A stretch of 64,000 bases of DNA from NCBI GenBank assembly GCA_017522135.1, contig JAFXAB010000032.1, positions 1 through 64,000 of the forward strand. The letters are read 5' to 3'. This document shows, piece after piece, positions 16,481-26,202 of this stretch (positions are counted from its first letter, which is position 1; each line of letters opens with the position of its first letter). The stretch comes from Bacteroidaceae bacterium (lineage in GTDB: Bacteria > Bacteroidota > Bacteroidia > Bacteroidales > Barnesiellaceae_A). The notes below the pieces were generated by a model. It was not told the origin of the DNA and did no database searches. It saw only the letters and a program-made list of their open reading frames with translations. A program made the position numbers and the translations under genes.

Positions 16481-16483
16481 GAT

Positions 16484-17608
16484 TTATTCGCTCCAGTCGT
16501 TAAAAGCCTTCATAATAACTGTAGGATGGCCGTCTTCTGTAAAAGCACCTAAACGATATTGCGAAGGCTTACACTGTGGCTCCCAATAGAATACACCTTT
16601 GCAACGATTGTTGGTTGCATGCAGGCTCTCGCGTATGACTCGTGCAAGTTGTCGGCGACCCTCTTCCAGTACTTCGGGTTGCTCTTCGTCTACATAAAAT
16701 CCGGTCTCTACAATCATTATATCGCTGTCAAATTTCTCACTTACGTAGCGAATGTTCTCGATGCAATCGGTAATTGTCGACTCGGCATCGGTGCGATAGC
16801 CTCCCTCCATAGCCCAATAGGGGTAGAGCGACATGCCTATCATATCCCATTTCACGCCATTCTCTCTGAGGATACCCAGGTTCCAATCGTATAACTCGCG
16901 GTCGAAACCATTGTCGAGGTGTACAATAACGATAGCTTGCGGAAATACCTCTTTGCATGCCTCATAACCGGTGGCTATAAATCCGGCATATTGTTCGGGA
17001 TTGTTTATGGCGTGACCCATCGATTCGGTAATCGTTGCTTGACCGTTTTCGTCAAGTTCGGGCCATCCCCATTCGTTCGATTTTACACTCCACAGCAGTC
17101 CGAAACGGGTTTCGTTGCCCACTTGTATCCACTTTGGTTCTATGCCGTTGTCTTTGAGGTATTGCAGTACATCGATTGTGTGGTTGGCGAGGTCTTGTTT
17201 CATCTGCTCATAGCTATGTCCGCTCCACGAAGCCGGGATATTTTGTTTATTGGGGTCGGCCCACCAATCGCTATAGTGAAAGTCTACCATGACAGCCATG
17301 CCCTGTTCTTTGGCACGTTGGCACTTGACGAGCAAGTCCTCCTTGTTGCACCAGTTTCCGTGTGCCGAGGGGTCTACCCATACTCTCAGGCGAATGGCAT
17401 TGAGGCCCAGCTCCTTCATAAGAGCGGTACATTCTCTTTCTTCACCCTCAAAGTTGTAGAATTTATGACCGTTGGCCTCCATTTCAGTTGCCCAACTGAT
17501 ATCGGCTCCCAGCCAGAACTCAGGCTCTTGTTGTGTTGCCTTCTTTTGGCATGCAACTATACTCAATAGAGTTGCTATGCAGCACAGTAATGTTTTGCTT
17601 TTGCTCAT
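16484..17608 (-). CDS. GH53 arabinogalactan endo-beta-1,4-galactanase lipoprotein
   Basis: 374 residues. A lipoprotein signal with lipobox L-S-I-V-A-C (C20) is followed by one (beta/alpha)8 domain of glycoside hydrolase family 53. Signature residues: G-A-D-I-S-W-A near the start, acid/base E166 in I-Q-V-G-N-E-T, and nucleophile E301 in I-M-I-V-E-T-G-F. The family cuts beta-1,4-galactan side chains of pectin; with a lipid anchor it probably acts at the cell surface. There is no SusC/SusD pair or other glycosidase next to it, so it is not part of a classic polysaccharide-utilisation locus here. It is cotranscribed with the fRMsr gene. Confidence 0.93.
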   Translation of the reverse strand: MSKSKTLLCCIATLLSIVACQKKATQQEPEFWLGADISWATEMEANGHKFYNFEGEERECTALMKELGLNAIRLRVWVDPSAHGNWCNKEDLLVKCQRAKEQGMAVMVDFHYSDWWADPNKQNIPASWSGHSYEQMKQDLANHTIDVLQYLKDNGIEPKWIQVGNETRFGLLWSVKSNEWGWPELDENGQATITESMGHAINNPEQYAGFIATGYEACKEVFPQAIVIVHLDNGFDRELYDWNLGILRENGVKWDMIGMSLYPYWAMEGGYRTDAESTITDCIENIRYVSEKFDSDIMIVETGFYVDEEQPEVLEEGRRQLARVIRESLHATNNRCKGVFYWEPQCKPSQYRLGAFTEDGHPTVIMKAFNDWSE

Positions 17609-17620
17609 AGTATTGTTTAT

Positions 17621-17652
17621 AAAAACGGGAGTGCGTAGTTACACACCCCCGT
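17621..17652 (-). terminator. Intrinsic terminator after the M16 peptidase gene
   Basis: 12-bp stem with two mismatches, 17625-17636 against 17641-17652 (loop AGTT). On the minus strand it is followed by TTTTTATAAAC. It lies between the M16 stop and the GH53 start. Confidence 0.7.
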
Positions 17653-17680
17653 CTATTGTTTTTATAATGTTTTGTTGTGT

Positions 17681-20503
17681 TTATTTTGCCTCGCCACTCA
17701 TTACAACCTCAACGATGTTTTCGTTGTTGAGGAACAAGCTGCGGAGGAAGTTGTTCAACTCGCCTGTTGTAATGCTTTCGAGAGCTTGTTTGTAACCGGT
17801 TTCGTTGTCGTTTTTGAATACACGATTTGAAAGAACGCCAAGCCAGTAGCTGTTTTCACGTTGGTTGTTGTCGTATTGCTTGAGCATATACTCTTTAACC
17901 TTGTTGAAATCTTTTTCACGAACACCATTTACAACAACTTTCATCAACTCTTCCTTAGCACGGTTCTTGAGATACTCTTGTTTCTCGATGTTAGTGTCGA
18001 AGCCAAACAAGAACATCCACTCGTTGTTCATGAAGTTGATGTCGGCACTTGTACCTACACCGTATGTACCACCTTCTTGCTCACGGATAGTTTCTGTATA
18101 TACAATATCCATGATTTGGCTGAGGATGTCCATCATGATACCTTTGCGCATATTGTACTCGCATTTGCCTGAATAGATAACGTATACACTTGATGCGGGG
18201 TTCTCCATGGGAAGTGTGAAGTGGTTGATGTTTTCACCCTTGGCATAGTGATCTACGGGGTTGACACTTTCGCGAGATTGACAAGCAGGAAGGGTTGCAA
18301 TGTATTTCTCTACAAGAGGACGCAATACTTCGGGGTCGAATGAGCCTACAAAGTTGAATGTGAAGTCGGCTGCATTGGCTGTACGCTCTTTGGCAATGGC
18401 AAGCATGCGGTCGTAGTCGGCTTTCTCGAAGTCCTCGGCCTTGAGAATGCTCATCATAGGATCGTGTGCATACATTGTGTTACGCAATGAGTCGCTGAAG
18501 ATAAATTGAGGATTAGATGCATTGTTGGCAAACATGCTCATGTATTGCTCTTTGTTTACATTGTATACCTCTTCATCTTTGCGGATGTCGGTAAATGTAA
18601 GATGTACAAGTTGCAACATGGTTTCAAGGTCTTTCACTGCACAATTTGCATATATTTGCTCGCTGTAAGTACCTATGTTTATGCCTGCGTCGGCATTTTT
18701 ACCGGCAAGGGCTTTGCGCAAGTTGGTTGAAGAGAAGTTGCCAAGACCGCCTACGTTGTGGAGGTAAGGGAATACTTTCAATGTAGAAGCATCCTCGGCA
18801 TTGTATTTGCTCTTACCACCGTAGCTGGTAGCGTTCATGATAATTTCGTCGTCCTTGAAGTCGGTTTTTTTCAATACAACCTTTACACCGTTAGAGAGAA
18901 TCCACTCGGTAGTGCCGGGGAATGTACCATCCAACTCGGCGATAACGCGACCGGGGGTGAGTTCTTTAGAGATGAGGGGCTCATTCGATACTTCATCGAC
19001 ATAGGCTTCAAGTTCTTCGGCTTGTACGGCTTTGATAGCTGCAATTGCCTCTTCGGCTGTAGGATATGTTACATCTTCTTTCTCGGGACCGGTAACACAG
19101 ATAACGATGTTCTCGTCGGTGATAGCCTCGGCTATGTATTGGTTGATAGCCTCAACGGGAATTTGAGGTGCCAAACCTTGCAAAAGTTGGAACTCCAACT
19201 CGATGCCGGGGATATAACCACCGTCGATGTAGTGACGGATGTACTCATTGGCATATTGCATGCTGCGACGGTTGTTGCGCTCGTTGTAGAGGCTCTCGTA
19301 GTAAGAGATGAAGTCGGCTTTGGCACGGTCATATTCTGATGCGGTGAAGCCATAACGAGCAGCACGCTCAGCCTCACGTACAACACCTTGGAGACCTTCG
19401 ATTACTTTACCCTCTTTAACGTTGGCCGACAAGGTGAAGGCATCTTTGGTAGAAGCAAGACCGAAGAACTTGCTGTCGTAGCAGCTTGCGCTGTTGAAGG
19501 GTGCGTTGGGTGTGTTGCTTATTTCGATGAAACGATTGCGGAGCATAATCGAGGCCATGTTTGCGATGTACTCTTGAACAACACCTATCATAGTACCACG
19601 ATATTCGCGGGGAAGGGGGTCGTGCTTGAAATAGATATCGACATCGGTAGATGTAGCCTCAACGTCGCTACCTATTACATAAATAGGCTCAACATTGTTG
19701 GGTACTTCGTGGTAGATGCGCTCGGCTGCATTGGCGGGCATTTCGATGTGGCTGAAGAGCTCTTTTACGCGAGCTTCCATTGCATTGACATCAAAGTCAC
19801 CAACTACGATGATAGCCTGATTGTCGGGACGATACCATTTGTTGTAGTAGTCGCGCAAGTCTTGGTAGGGGAAGTTCATTACTACCTCCATTGTACCGAT
19901 GGGCAAGCGGTTGGCATATTGGCTGCCCTCGAACATAACGGGGATAATCTTCTCCATGATACGCCATTGAGCATTGTTGCGAGTACGCCACTCTTCATGG
20001 ATTACACCGCGCTCGTTGTCTATCTCGGCATCTTGCAAGAGAATGTCGCATGCCCAGTCATGAAGCACGAGCAAGCAAGAGTCCATCAAGCCGGCATTGG
20101 TTGTGGGTACATTTGATACGCGATATACTGTCTCGTCAAGACCTGTGTAAGCGTTGATATCCACACCAAACTTGATACCGTTTTGCTCCAAGTAGTTGAG
20201 CATGGTTTTGCCGGGGAAGTTGCCTGTTCCGTTGAAAGCCATGTGCTCAAGGAAGTGAGCAAGACCACGTTGGTTCTCTTCTTCGAGTACCGAGCCTACT
20301 CTTTGTGCAATGTGAAATTCTGCACGATTTTTAGGCGTTTCGTTGTGACGAATGTAGTATGTGAGTCCGTTTTCAAGAACTCCATAACGTACTTCAGAAT
20401 CGATGGGAAGGGGTTGCTCCATCGGATTTTCTTGTGCAACAGCGGGCATTACAAATGCAACGATGGCTGCTACAAGAAGTGTCTTAAAAGCTTTTACGTT
20501 CAT
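17681..20503 (-). CDS. M16 family zinc metallopeptidase, exported
   Basis: 940 residues, the two-lobed length of pitrilysin-type enzymes. Signal peptide about 1-23 (ends A-V-A-Q), so periplasmic. The inverted zinc motif H83-F-L-E86-H87 and the downstream glutamate in E-R-G-V-I-H-E-E-W mark an active first lobe; the second half holds the inactive partner domains. It degrades peptides, but the specific substrate is unknown. It lies 52 bp after nadE on the same strand and may be read through from it. It ends in a clear terminator. Confidence 0.93.
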   Translation of the reverse strand: MNVKAFKTLLVAAIVAFVMPAVAQENPMEQPLPIDSEVRYGVLENGLTYYIRHNETPKNRAEFHIAQRVGSVLEEENQRGLAHFLEHMAFNGTGNFPGKTMLNYLEQNGIKFGVDINAYTGLDETVYRVSNVPTTNAGLMDSCLLVLHDWACDILLQDAEIDNERGVIHEEWRTRNNAQWRIMEKIIPVMFEGSQYANRLPIGTMEVVMNFPYQDLRDYYNKWYRPDNQAIIVVGDFDVNAMEARVKELFSHIEMPANAAERIYHEVPNNVEPIYVIGSDVEATSTDVDIYFKHDPLPREYRGTMIGVVQEYIANMASIMLRNRFIEISNTPNAPFNSASCYDSKFFGLASTKDAFTLSANVKEGKVIEGLQGVVREAERAARYGFTASEYDRAKADFISYYESLYNERNNRRSMQYANEYIRHYIDGGYIPGIELEFQLLQGLAPQIPVEAINQYIAEAITDENIVICVTGPEKEDVTYPTAEEAIAAIKAVQAEELEAYVDEVSNEPLISKELTPGRVIAELDGTFPGTTEWILSNGVKVVLKKTDFKDDEIIMNATSYGGKSKYNAEDASTLKVFPYLHNVGGLGNFSSTNLRKALAGKNADAGINIGTYSEQIYANCAVKDLETMLQLVHLTFTDIRKDEEVYNVNKEQYMSMFANNASNPQFIFSDSLRNTMYAHDPMMSILKAEDFEKADYDRMLAIAKERTANAADFTFNFVGSFDPEVLRPLVEKYIATLPACQSRESVNPVDHYAKGENINHFTLPMENPASSVYVIYSGKCEYNMRKGIMMDILSQIMDIVYTETIREQEGGTYGVGTSADINFMNNEWMFLFGFDTNIEKQEYLKNRAKEELMKVVVNGVREKDFNKVKEYMLKQYDNNQRENSYWLGVLSNRVFKNDNETGYKQALESITTGELNNFLRSLFLNNENIVEVVMSGEAK

Positions 20504-20555
20504 TGTCTTTTTCTATTTGGGTTAATAATTAATATCTTGTTGTTATCAATAGGGC

Positions 20556-22487
20556 TTACAGTGTGTCGCACTCGGCCAACCATATTGCCGATGATGCATC
20601 GCTGGGCATACGCCAGCTGCCACGAGGTGACAAGCTCACTGAGCATACCTTGGGGCCGTCGGGCAAGCAGCTGCGCTTGAATTGGCTGTTGAAGAAACGA
20701 CGGTAGAAGTTGCGCAACCAATGCTTGATAACCTCTTCGCTATATATGCCTTTGAATGCATGGCGGGCAAGGAAGTATACCTTGGCTGGGCTGAAGCCGT
20801 GTTGTAATGTGTAGTATATAAAGAAATCGTGTAGCTCGTATGGGCCTACCAAGTCTTCGGTCTTTTGCTTGATATTGCCACTTTCGTCGGCAGGAGTTAG
20901 CTCAGGGCTGATAGGTGTAGATACTACATCGAGAAGTGAATGAGCTATCTTCTCGTTCTTGTGATTGTGTGCTATCCATTCAACCAATGCACGCACGAGA
21001 GTTTTGGGTACACCGGCCGACACACCATACATAGACATGTGGTCGCCATTGTAGGTAGCCCAACCAAGAGCAAGTTCCGACAAGTCTCCTGTTCCTATCA
21101 CGATGCCTTGTGTTTGGTTGGCAACGTCCATGAGTATTTGTGTGCGTTCACGAGCTTGTGCATTCTCGTAGGTAACATCGTGTATATTGATGTCATGACC
21201 GAGGTCTATAAAGTGTTGTTTTACAGCAGGCACAATTGATATTTCGCGCATGGTGATACCCAACTCTTTCATCAGAGTCAGTGCATTCTCGTATGTGCGG
21301 TCGCTTGTGCCAAATCCGGGCATGGTGATGCCTACAATGTCGGTTATGGGACGATCTATACGGCGCAAGGCCTCGGCACAAACGAGCAGAGCGAGTGTCG
21401 AGTCAAGACCACCTGATACGCCCAATACAAGAGTCTTAGTACCTGTGTGCAAGATGCGCTTAATCAAGGCCGAAACCTGTATGTTGAATGCTTCTTGGCA
21501 CACCTCGTCACATGCCTCGGGACAGCGAGGAACGAAGGGCGATTGTTCTATTTTGCGAGTAAGTGTAATAGAACCTTTGCGAATACCGTCTATAACGGTC
21601 TCTCTATAGGGTTGTATTTTGCGCAATGTAGCGGCTCCTCCCATAAAGCTGGTTGTTGCTTGACGCTCATTGTTGAGACGATTTACGTCAATCTCACTGA
21701 TAGCCAGCTGGGGATTGATGCAGAAACGGTCGGCTGTAGCAAGAAGTGTGCCACTCTCATATACAAGTGCGTTACCTGCAAATACGAGGTCGGCGGTAGA
21801 CTCTCCAAAACCCGATGAGGCATATATATAACCACTCATACATCGAGCACTCTGTTGCGAGATGAGCGATCGCAAGTACTTGTTCTTACCTATTTGCTCG
21901 TTGCTTGCCGAGAGGTTGACCAATATATTTGCTCCGTTTTGAGCGTGGTGACAACTTGGGGGTACAGGTGTCCATACGTCTTCACATATCTCAATGGCAA
22001 ATTTTGCATCTCCCAACGAGAAGAGTTGGCGGGCATCGAGAGGGGCTGTTTGTCCGCACAAGGTTATAGAGTTGCTGTATGCATCGTCGGCAGTAGCAAA
22101 CCAACGCTCTTCGTTAAACTCCTTATATCCGGGAAGGTAGCTTTTGGGTACTACGCCATGTATTTTGCCATGCGATGTAACAATGGCACAATTGAATAGT
22201 TGGTTGTCACAACGTACAGGCGCACCTATTACGCTCACCATATCCAACTCACGAGTCTCTTCTATAAAATATCCAAGAGCTTTTTCTGCCTCGTCGAGAA
22301 GCAAGCGTTGGCTGAACAAATCGCCACATGTATAAGCAGTGATGCATAACTCGGGAAATACGAGCCATTCTACATCTTGTGCAGCTGCTTGACGTGCCAA
22401 TTCTATCATACCATTGGCGTTGCGACGACAATCGGCAACAGTTACAGGTGGAATGGCAGCAGCTACTTTGATAAATCCGTACTTCAT
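20556..22487 (-). CDS. nadE: Glutamine-dependent NAD+ synthetase
   Basis: 643 residues, two domains. The N-terminal nitrilase-like glutaminase domain (about 1-270) has the triad E46 (F-P-E-L-C), K115 (P-K-S-Y-L-P) and C168 (E-I-C-E-D-V-W). The C-terminal synthetase (about 310-643) has the PP-loop G-V-S-G-G-L-D-S-T and G-T-G-D-L-S-E-L-A-L-G-W. It makes NAD+ from deamido-NAD+, ATP and glutamine. First gene of a likely nadE-M16 transcript, with a -7 box about 30 bp upstream, divergent from the small membrane protein. Confidence 0.96.
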   Translation of the reverse strand: MKYGFIKVAAAIPPVTVADCRRNANGMIELARQAAAQDVEWLVFPELCITAYTCGDLFSQRLLLDEAEKALGYFIEETRELDMVSVIGAPVRCDNQLFNCAIVTSHGKIHGVVPKSYLPGYKEFNEERWFATADDAYSNSITLCGQTAPLDARQLFSLGDAKFAIEICEDVWTPVPPSCHHAQNGANILVNLSASNEQIGKNKYLRSLISQQSARCMSGYIYASSGFGESTADLVFAGNALVYESGTLLATADRFCINPQLAISEIDVNRLNNERQATTSFMGGAATLRKIQPYRETVIDGIRKGSITLTRKIEQSPFVPRCPEACDEVCQEAFNIQVSALIKRILHTGTKTLVLGVSGGLDSTLALLVCAEALRRIDRPITDIVGITMPGFGTSDRTYENALTLMKELGITMREISIVPAVKQHFIDLGHDINIHDVTYENAQARERTQILMDVANQTQGIVIGTGDLSELALGWATYNGDHMSMYGVSAGVPKTLVRALVEWIAHNHKNEKIAHSLLDVVSTPISPELTPADESGNIKQKTEDLVGPYELHDFFIYYTLQHGFSPAKVYFLARHAFKGIYSEEVIKHWLRNFYRRFFNSQFKRSCLPDGPKVCSVSLSPRGSWRMPSDASSAIWLAECDTL

Positions 22488-22516
22488 AGTATAAAGTGTG
22501 TTAATGCAATATCGTG

Positions 22517-22524
22517 CAAAGATA
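22517..22524 (-). promoter_or_regulatory. -7 promoter box TATCTTTG for nadE
   Basis: Exact TATCTTTG on the minus strand about 30 bp before the nadE ATG. It is one half of a divergent promoter pair with the box at 22564-22571. Confidence 0.6.
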
Positions 22525-22563
22525 AAAAAAATGTACTATAAATTTTATATTAAACAGAAATAT

Positions 22564-22571
22564 TATATTTG
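22564..22571 (+). promoter_or_regulatory. -7 promoter box TATATTTG for the small membrane protein
   Basis: TATATTTG on the plus strand, predicting a start near 22575 and a leader of about 50 nt. This places the upstream in-frame ATG at 22569 before the transcript start and so decides for the ATG at 22626. Confidence 0.55.
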
Positions 22572-22625
22572 CATCGGTTAATTAACGTGAATTTATATAC
22601 AATAATATCTATACACTTATACAAA

Positions 22626-22916
22626 ATGAAACGCCAATATCTATTTTCGTTTGTAATTTCCTTTTTGCTCTTTTGGGTGATATGTTATTTCTTCAACACG
22701 ACTGCTTTGTTGGGTAAGGTGGTTTTTGCAAAGGCTTTTATAAGTCCGTGGCTTACCTACACTACGGTTATGAAGTATATAAGTATGGGTATGGGCGTAG
22801 CACCATGGTTGGCTTATGTTTTGTCGGCGATGTTGCTTATCTTTATGTGGGTGTCGCTCTACTTCTTTGTTTTGTCGCTTATGCGTGCTGTACAATCTCA
22901 ACGCAATCGTGGCTGA
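22626..22916 (+). CDS. Small two-helix membrane protein
   Basis: 96 residues from the ATG at 22626. It has two clear hydrophobic segments, about residues 5-24 and 58-82, joined by a short hydrophilic loop, and ends in a basic tail (R-A-V-Q-S-Q-R-N-R-G). I do not recognise the family. It is alone between the nadE promoter and the convergent aspA gene. The start is chosen because the -7 box at 22564-22571 puts the only upstream ATG outside the transcript. Confidence 0.7.
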   Translation: MKRQYLFSFVISFLLFWVICYFFNTTALLGKVVFAKAFISPWLTYTTVMKYISMGMGVAPWLAYVLSAMLLIFMWVSLYFFVLSLMRAVQSQRNRG

Positions 22917-23080
22917 ATTGACACGAAGGCTTATACTCCCTACCGAGAAAATAGGGTATAATGGCAAAAAGTAGTTGGTCAAATAGTCTGTAAATAGATA
23001 AAAAGATTGGTGTTGTAATTAATTGTAGCATAGTGGTTTATATGTGGTTTTACCAACCACTTTTGTCCACATTACCTAAA

Positions 23081-23121
23081 AATATATACGCGACTATCCT
23101 TGTTGGGGTAGTCGCGTATAT
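23081..23121 (-). terminator. Strong intrinsic terminator of aspA
   Basis: A 13-bp perfect stem (23084-23096 with 23109-23121), extendable by three more pairs into the loop. On the minus strand it is followed by an ATTTTTAGG tail. It ends 25 bp after the aspA stop. Confidence 0.85.
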
Positions 23122-23146
23122 TGTGTATAGAGAGTTGCTGTGAATG

Positions 23147-24571
23147 TTAGTGTTTGGGCTTGATGTCAAACTTAACAGGGTGCAACATGTTTTCGGGACT
23201 GAGAATTGTATCAAGTTCTTCTTTGGTAATGATGTCGTGTTCGAGCACGAGGTTATATACGCTACGGCCTGTTTCGAGAGCCTCTTTGGCAATCTTGGTT
23301 GAGTTCTTGTATCCGATAACAGGATTGAGAGCTGTAACGATACCGATGCTGTTGTGTACCATTGTACGGCAACGCTCTTCGTTGGGTGTGATGCCTTCGA
23401 TGCAACGAGATACGAGTGTGTCGAAACCGTTGCGCATCAAGTCGATTGACTCAAAGCAGCATTGTGCCATTACGGGCTCCATTGCGTTCAACTCCATTTG
23501 TGCGGCATCGCCGGCCATGGTTACGCACAATTCGTTACCCATTACTTTGTAGCAGATTTGGCTCATTACCTCGGGGATAACGGGATTTACCTTTCCGGGC
23601 ATGATAGACGAACCGGGTTGCATGGGAGGAAGATTGAACTCGGCCAATCCGCAACGAGGACCGCAAGCCAAAAGACGAAGGTCGTTACATATTTTGTTTA
23701 CTTTCACAGCAAGACGTTTCAATGCTGCAGCATAACCTACCATGCAAGATGTGTCGGATGTAGCACCTACGAGGTCGGCTGAGTTTTTGAAAGGAAGATC
23801 TGTGATGTCGCACATTGCCTTAACACACTTCTCGGCATATCCGGGCTCGGCACAAATACCTGTACCTATAGCTGTAGCTCCCATGTTGATGGTGAGGAAG
23901 TCTTCGGCTGCATGGTTGAGGTGTGCAATCTCGTCGGTGAGGATGCTGGCAAAACCGTGGAATGTTTGTCCCAATGTCATGGGTACTGCGTCTTGCAATT
24001 GTGTACGACCCATCTTTATAACGTGTGCCATTTCGTCACCTTTCTTGTTGAGGGCATCGATGAGGCGTTGCAAGTGGGGCATAAACTCTTGGTGTGAGTA
24101 GTAAAGACCTACGTGGATGGCTGTGGGATAGGCATCGTTGGTAGATTGTGCACAGTTTACGTGGTCGTTGGGTGAGCAGTATTGGAATTCACCACGTTTA
24201 TGACCCATGAGGTCGAGGGCACGGTTGGCAATTACCTCGTTGGCATTCATGTTGGTTGTTGTACCGGCTCCACCTTGAATCATGTCGATGGGGAATTGGT
24301 CGTGATGTTGACCATCAAGTATCTCTTTGCAAGCTGCTATGATGGCTTTGGCTTGTTCGTCGGTAAGCAGACCAAGCTCGTGGTTGGCCATGGCAGCAGC
24401 CATCTTGGTTATGGCAAGACCGTTGATAAATTTAGGATACTCGTTCAAATGGAACTTGCTGATAGGGAAGTTTTCGATACCACGAAGAGTTTGTACACCG
24501 TACAAAGCATCTGCGGGAATTTCACGTGCACCGAGCAAGTCGCTCTCAATGCGAAATTCAGTCTCTTTCAT
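23147..24571 (-). CDS. aspA: Aspartate ammonia-lyase
   Basis: 474 residues, normal length for aspartase. It converts L-aspartate to fumarate and ammonia, which feeds fumarate respiration in anaerobic Bacteroidales. Superfamily motifs: G-S-S-I-M-P-G-K-V-N-P-V (substrate-binding loop with the catalytic serine), T-T-x-N-M-N-A-N-E-V-I-A-N-R-A and H-V-N-x-x-Q-S-T-N-D. The start D-L-L-G-A-R-E-I-P-A-D-A-L-Y-G-V-Q-T fits aspartase better than fumarase C. Single gene with an ideal promoter and a strong terminator. Confidence 0.95.
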   Translation of the reverse strand: MKETEFRIESDLLGAREIPADALYGVQTLRGIENFPISKFHLNEYPKFINGLAITKMAAAMANHELGLLTDEQAKAIIAACKEILDGQHHDQFPIDMIQGGAGTTTNMNANEVIANRALDLMGHKRGEFQYCSPNDHVNCAQSTNDAYPTAIHVGLYYSHQEFMPHLQRLIDALNKKGDEMAHVIKMGRTQLQDAVPMTLGQTFHGFASILTDEIAHLNHAAEDFLTINMGATAIGTGICAEPGYAEKCVKAMCDITDLPFKNSADLVGATSDTSCMVGYAAALKRLAVKVNKICNDLRLLACGPRCGLAEFNLPPMQPGSSIMPGKVNPVIPEVMSQICYKVMGNELCVTMAGDAAQMELNAMEPVMAQCCFESIDLMRNGFDTLVSRCIEGITPNEERCRTMVHNSIGIVTALNPVIGYKNSTKIAKEALETGRSVYNLVLEHDIITKEELDTILSPENMLHPVKFDIKPKH

Positions 24572-24638
24572 GTCTGATTTATTTAAGGTTTTATTGTATG
24601 CTTTCGAACCGTTTTGCCTTACTTGGCACTTTGCTGTG

Positions 24639-24670
24639 CAAAGTTACACTCATTGTGCGAATAAAACAAA
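24639..24670 (-). promoter_or_regulatory. Complete -33/-7 promoter of aspA
   Basis: On the minus strand TTTG (24667-24670), exactly 20 bp, then TAACTTTG (24639-24646). This is an exact match to the Bacteroidota sigma-AB consensus spacing. The leader would be about 65 nt. Confidence 0.75.
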
Positions 24671-24731
24671 TTTTATGGGTATATTATTTTGCATATATTG
24701 GTCGTAATTATACAATTTATCACATTATATA

Positions 24732-24782
24732 ATATACCACATGCGAGGCTGTCGTGATGTGACAGCCTCGCATGTGGTATAT
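24732..24782 (-). terminator. 22-bp perfect hairpin after the WG-repeat gene
   Basis: Arms 24732-24753 and 24761-24782 are perfectly complementary (22 bp) around a 7-nt loop, starting 9 bp after the WG-repeat gene stop. The tail is only weakly T-rich. Confidence 0.75.
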
Positions 24783-24791
24783 TTGATATTG

Positions 24792-25646
24792 CTATAGATG
24801 TTCAGGTGGTGGAGGGGCTTGCTTTTCCTCGACAATATTGCCTTGTTGGTCTATATACATTCGCTCTTCGCCTATTACGACTTCTGCACGACCATTGATA
24901 AAGTATCCGGCACTGTCGTATTGGCAAGGAAGTACGGTGCGACCTTTGTCGTCGATGTATCCGTACTTGCCATTTTGCTTTATGATTGTTATACCGTCGC
25001 GGAAGGGTAGGGCTATGTATGAACTTTGGCAAGCATATATCTCTTTGCCCTTGCGGTTGATAAGACCTTGCAACCCGTTTCTCTCAACGATTGCATATCC
25101 ACTTATAAAGTCAGTGATTGTGTCGTATTCAAAGGGTACTGCTACGGAGCCGTCGGGGTATATAAAGCCACTCTTTTCGCCCAATTTTACACGTGCCATA
25201 CCTTCGCAAAAGGGGTCGGCAATGTCATATTTAAAGGGTATCGCTATTGAGCCATCGGGGTATATATAGCCCCACTTGTGTTTTTTCTTGACAGGTGCCA
25301 ATCCCTCGGAGAATGATAGTATGCGACTATATATGGGCTTTACTACCATCTTGCCGGCGCGATTGATAAATCCCCATGTGGCATCGACCATTACAGCGGC
25401 CATACCTCCGATAAATCGCAGTGCGTCTTTAAATTTGCAGGGTATTACGAGGCTGCCTGTGGTGTCTATGTAGCCGTAGAGTCCGTTTTGTTTTACGCGG
25501 GCAAGACCCTCGCTGAAGTCTTTGGCGTTTTCATATATACAAGGTACTTCTATCTCTTCCGATTCTTTGTTTTTGTATCCACATACACCTTTCTCTTTGA
25601 AAGGCTTCAAGTCGGTATCGTGTCTTTCTTCGTTCAAAGGTTTCAT
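24792..25646 (-). CDS. WG-repeat protein, cytoplasmic
   Basis: 284 residues made almost only of WG repeats, about seven units of some 33-40 residues. Recognisable cores are Y-G-Y-I-D-T-T-G, W-G-F-I-N-R-A-G, W-G-Y-I-Y-P-D-G, S-G-F-I-Y-P-D-G, Q-G-L-I-N-R-K-G and Y-G-Y-I-D-D-K-G, each followed by a V-I-P-x-x-Y/F-type strand. There is no signal peptide. A short proline-rich end (Q-A-P-P-P-P-E). WG repeats are thought to form beta-propeller-like or solenoid binding surfaces; the function is unknown. A second, lipid-anchored WG protein lies 2 kb away (27734-28843). Confidence 0.85.
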   Translation of the reverse strand: MKPLNEERHDTDLKPFKEKGVCGYKNKESEEIEVPCIYENAKDFSEGLARVKQNGLYGYIDTTGSLVIPCKFKDALRFIGGMAAVMVDATWGFINRAGKMVVKPIYSRILSFSEGLAPVKKKHKWGYIYPDGSIAIPFKYDIADPFCEGMARVKLGEKSGFIYPDGSVAVPFEYDTITDFISGYAIVERNGLQGLINRKGKEIYACQSSYIALPFRDGITIIKQNGKYGYIDDKGRTVLPCQYDSAGYFINGRAEVVIGEERMYIDQQGNIVEEKQAPPPPEHL

Positions 25647-25681
25647 AATACTGCACTTTAATAGGTTACAATAGTGATGAG

Positions 25682-25713
25682 CAAATATAATATTTTATTG
25701 TCGATTTGCCAAA
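25682..25713 (-). promoter_or_regulatory. Complete -33/-7 promoter of the WG-repeat gene
   Basis: Minus-strand TTTG (25710-25713), 20 bp, then TATATTTG (25682-25689). The leader is about 35 nt. The -33 element overlaps an AATATTGT/ACAATATT palindrome (25712-25730) lying just after the smpB stop. Confidence 0.7.
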
Positions 25714-25739
25714 TATTGTGAGACAATATTGTGATTTCT

Positions 25740-26201
25740 CTAAAATTTCATTGCTCTATCCATGGCTCGACGGTCGTCACGCTCTTTGATGCTGTCGCGT
25801 TTGTCATATTGCTTTTTGCCTCGTGCTATGGCTATGGCGAGTTTGGCCAATCCTTTTTCGTTGAGGAAGAGTCGGGTGGGTATGATGGAGTATCCGGGTG
25901 TCTGCGATGTGATGGTGAGGCGGGCTATCTCCTTAGACGTGAGTAGTAACTTGCGGTCGCGACGGGTCTGATGGTTGTTGTATGAGCCGAATGAGTACTC
26001 GGCTATATACATGTTTTTTACCCACACCTCTCCGTTGTACACGTAGCAGAATGTATCGGCCAGTCCGGCTTTTCCCTCTCGTATCGATTTTATTTCGGTA
26101 CCGGTGAGTACTATGCCGGCATGCAATGTGTCGATTATTTCGTAATCGTATGATGCACGTTTGTTTTTGATGTTTATGTTGTTGTTGTTCTTGGTTTTCA
26201 T
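25740..26201 (-). CDS. smpB: SsrA-binding protein SmpB
   Basis: 153 residues from the ATG at 26201. SmpB delivers tmRNA to stalled ribosomes. Typical motifs: [14 protein letters not shown], and the C-terminal [16 protein letters not shown] possible upstream in-frame ATG (26240) lies inside the preceding yip1-like gene. The internal start gives the usual length and sits 1 bp after that gene's stop, so the two are translationally close and cotranscribed. Confidence 0.95.
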   Translation of the reverse strand: MKTKNNNNINIKNKRASYDYEIIDTLHAGIVLTGTEIKSIREGKAGLADTFCYVYNGEVWVKNMYIAEYSFGSYNNHQTRRDRKLLLTSKEIARLTITSQTPGYSIIPTRLFLNEKGLAKLAIAIARGKKQYDKRDSIKERDDRRAMDRAMKF

Positions 26202-26202
26202 A

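Noticed and set aside
16484..17608. Polysaccharide-utilisation locus around the GH53 enzyme
   Set aside because: No SusC/SusD pair, hybrid two-component regulator or further glycosidases are nearby; the neighbours are a peptidase and a sulfoxide reductase.
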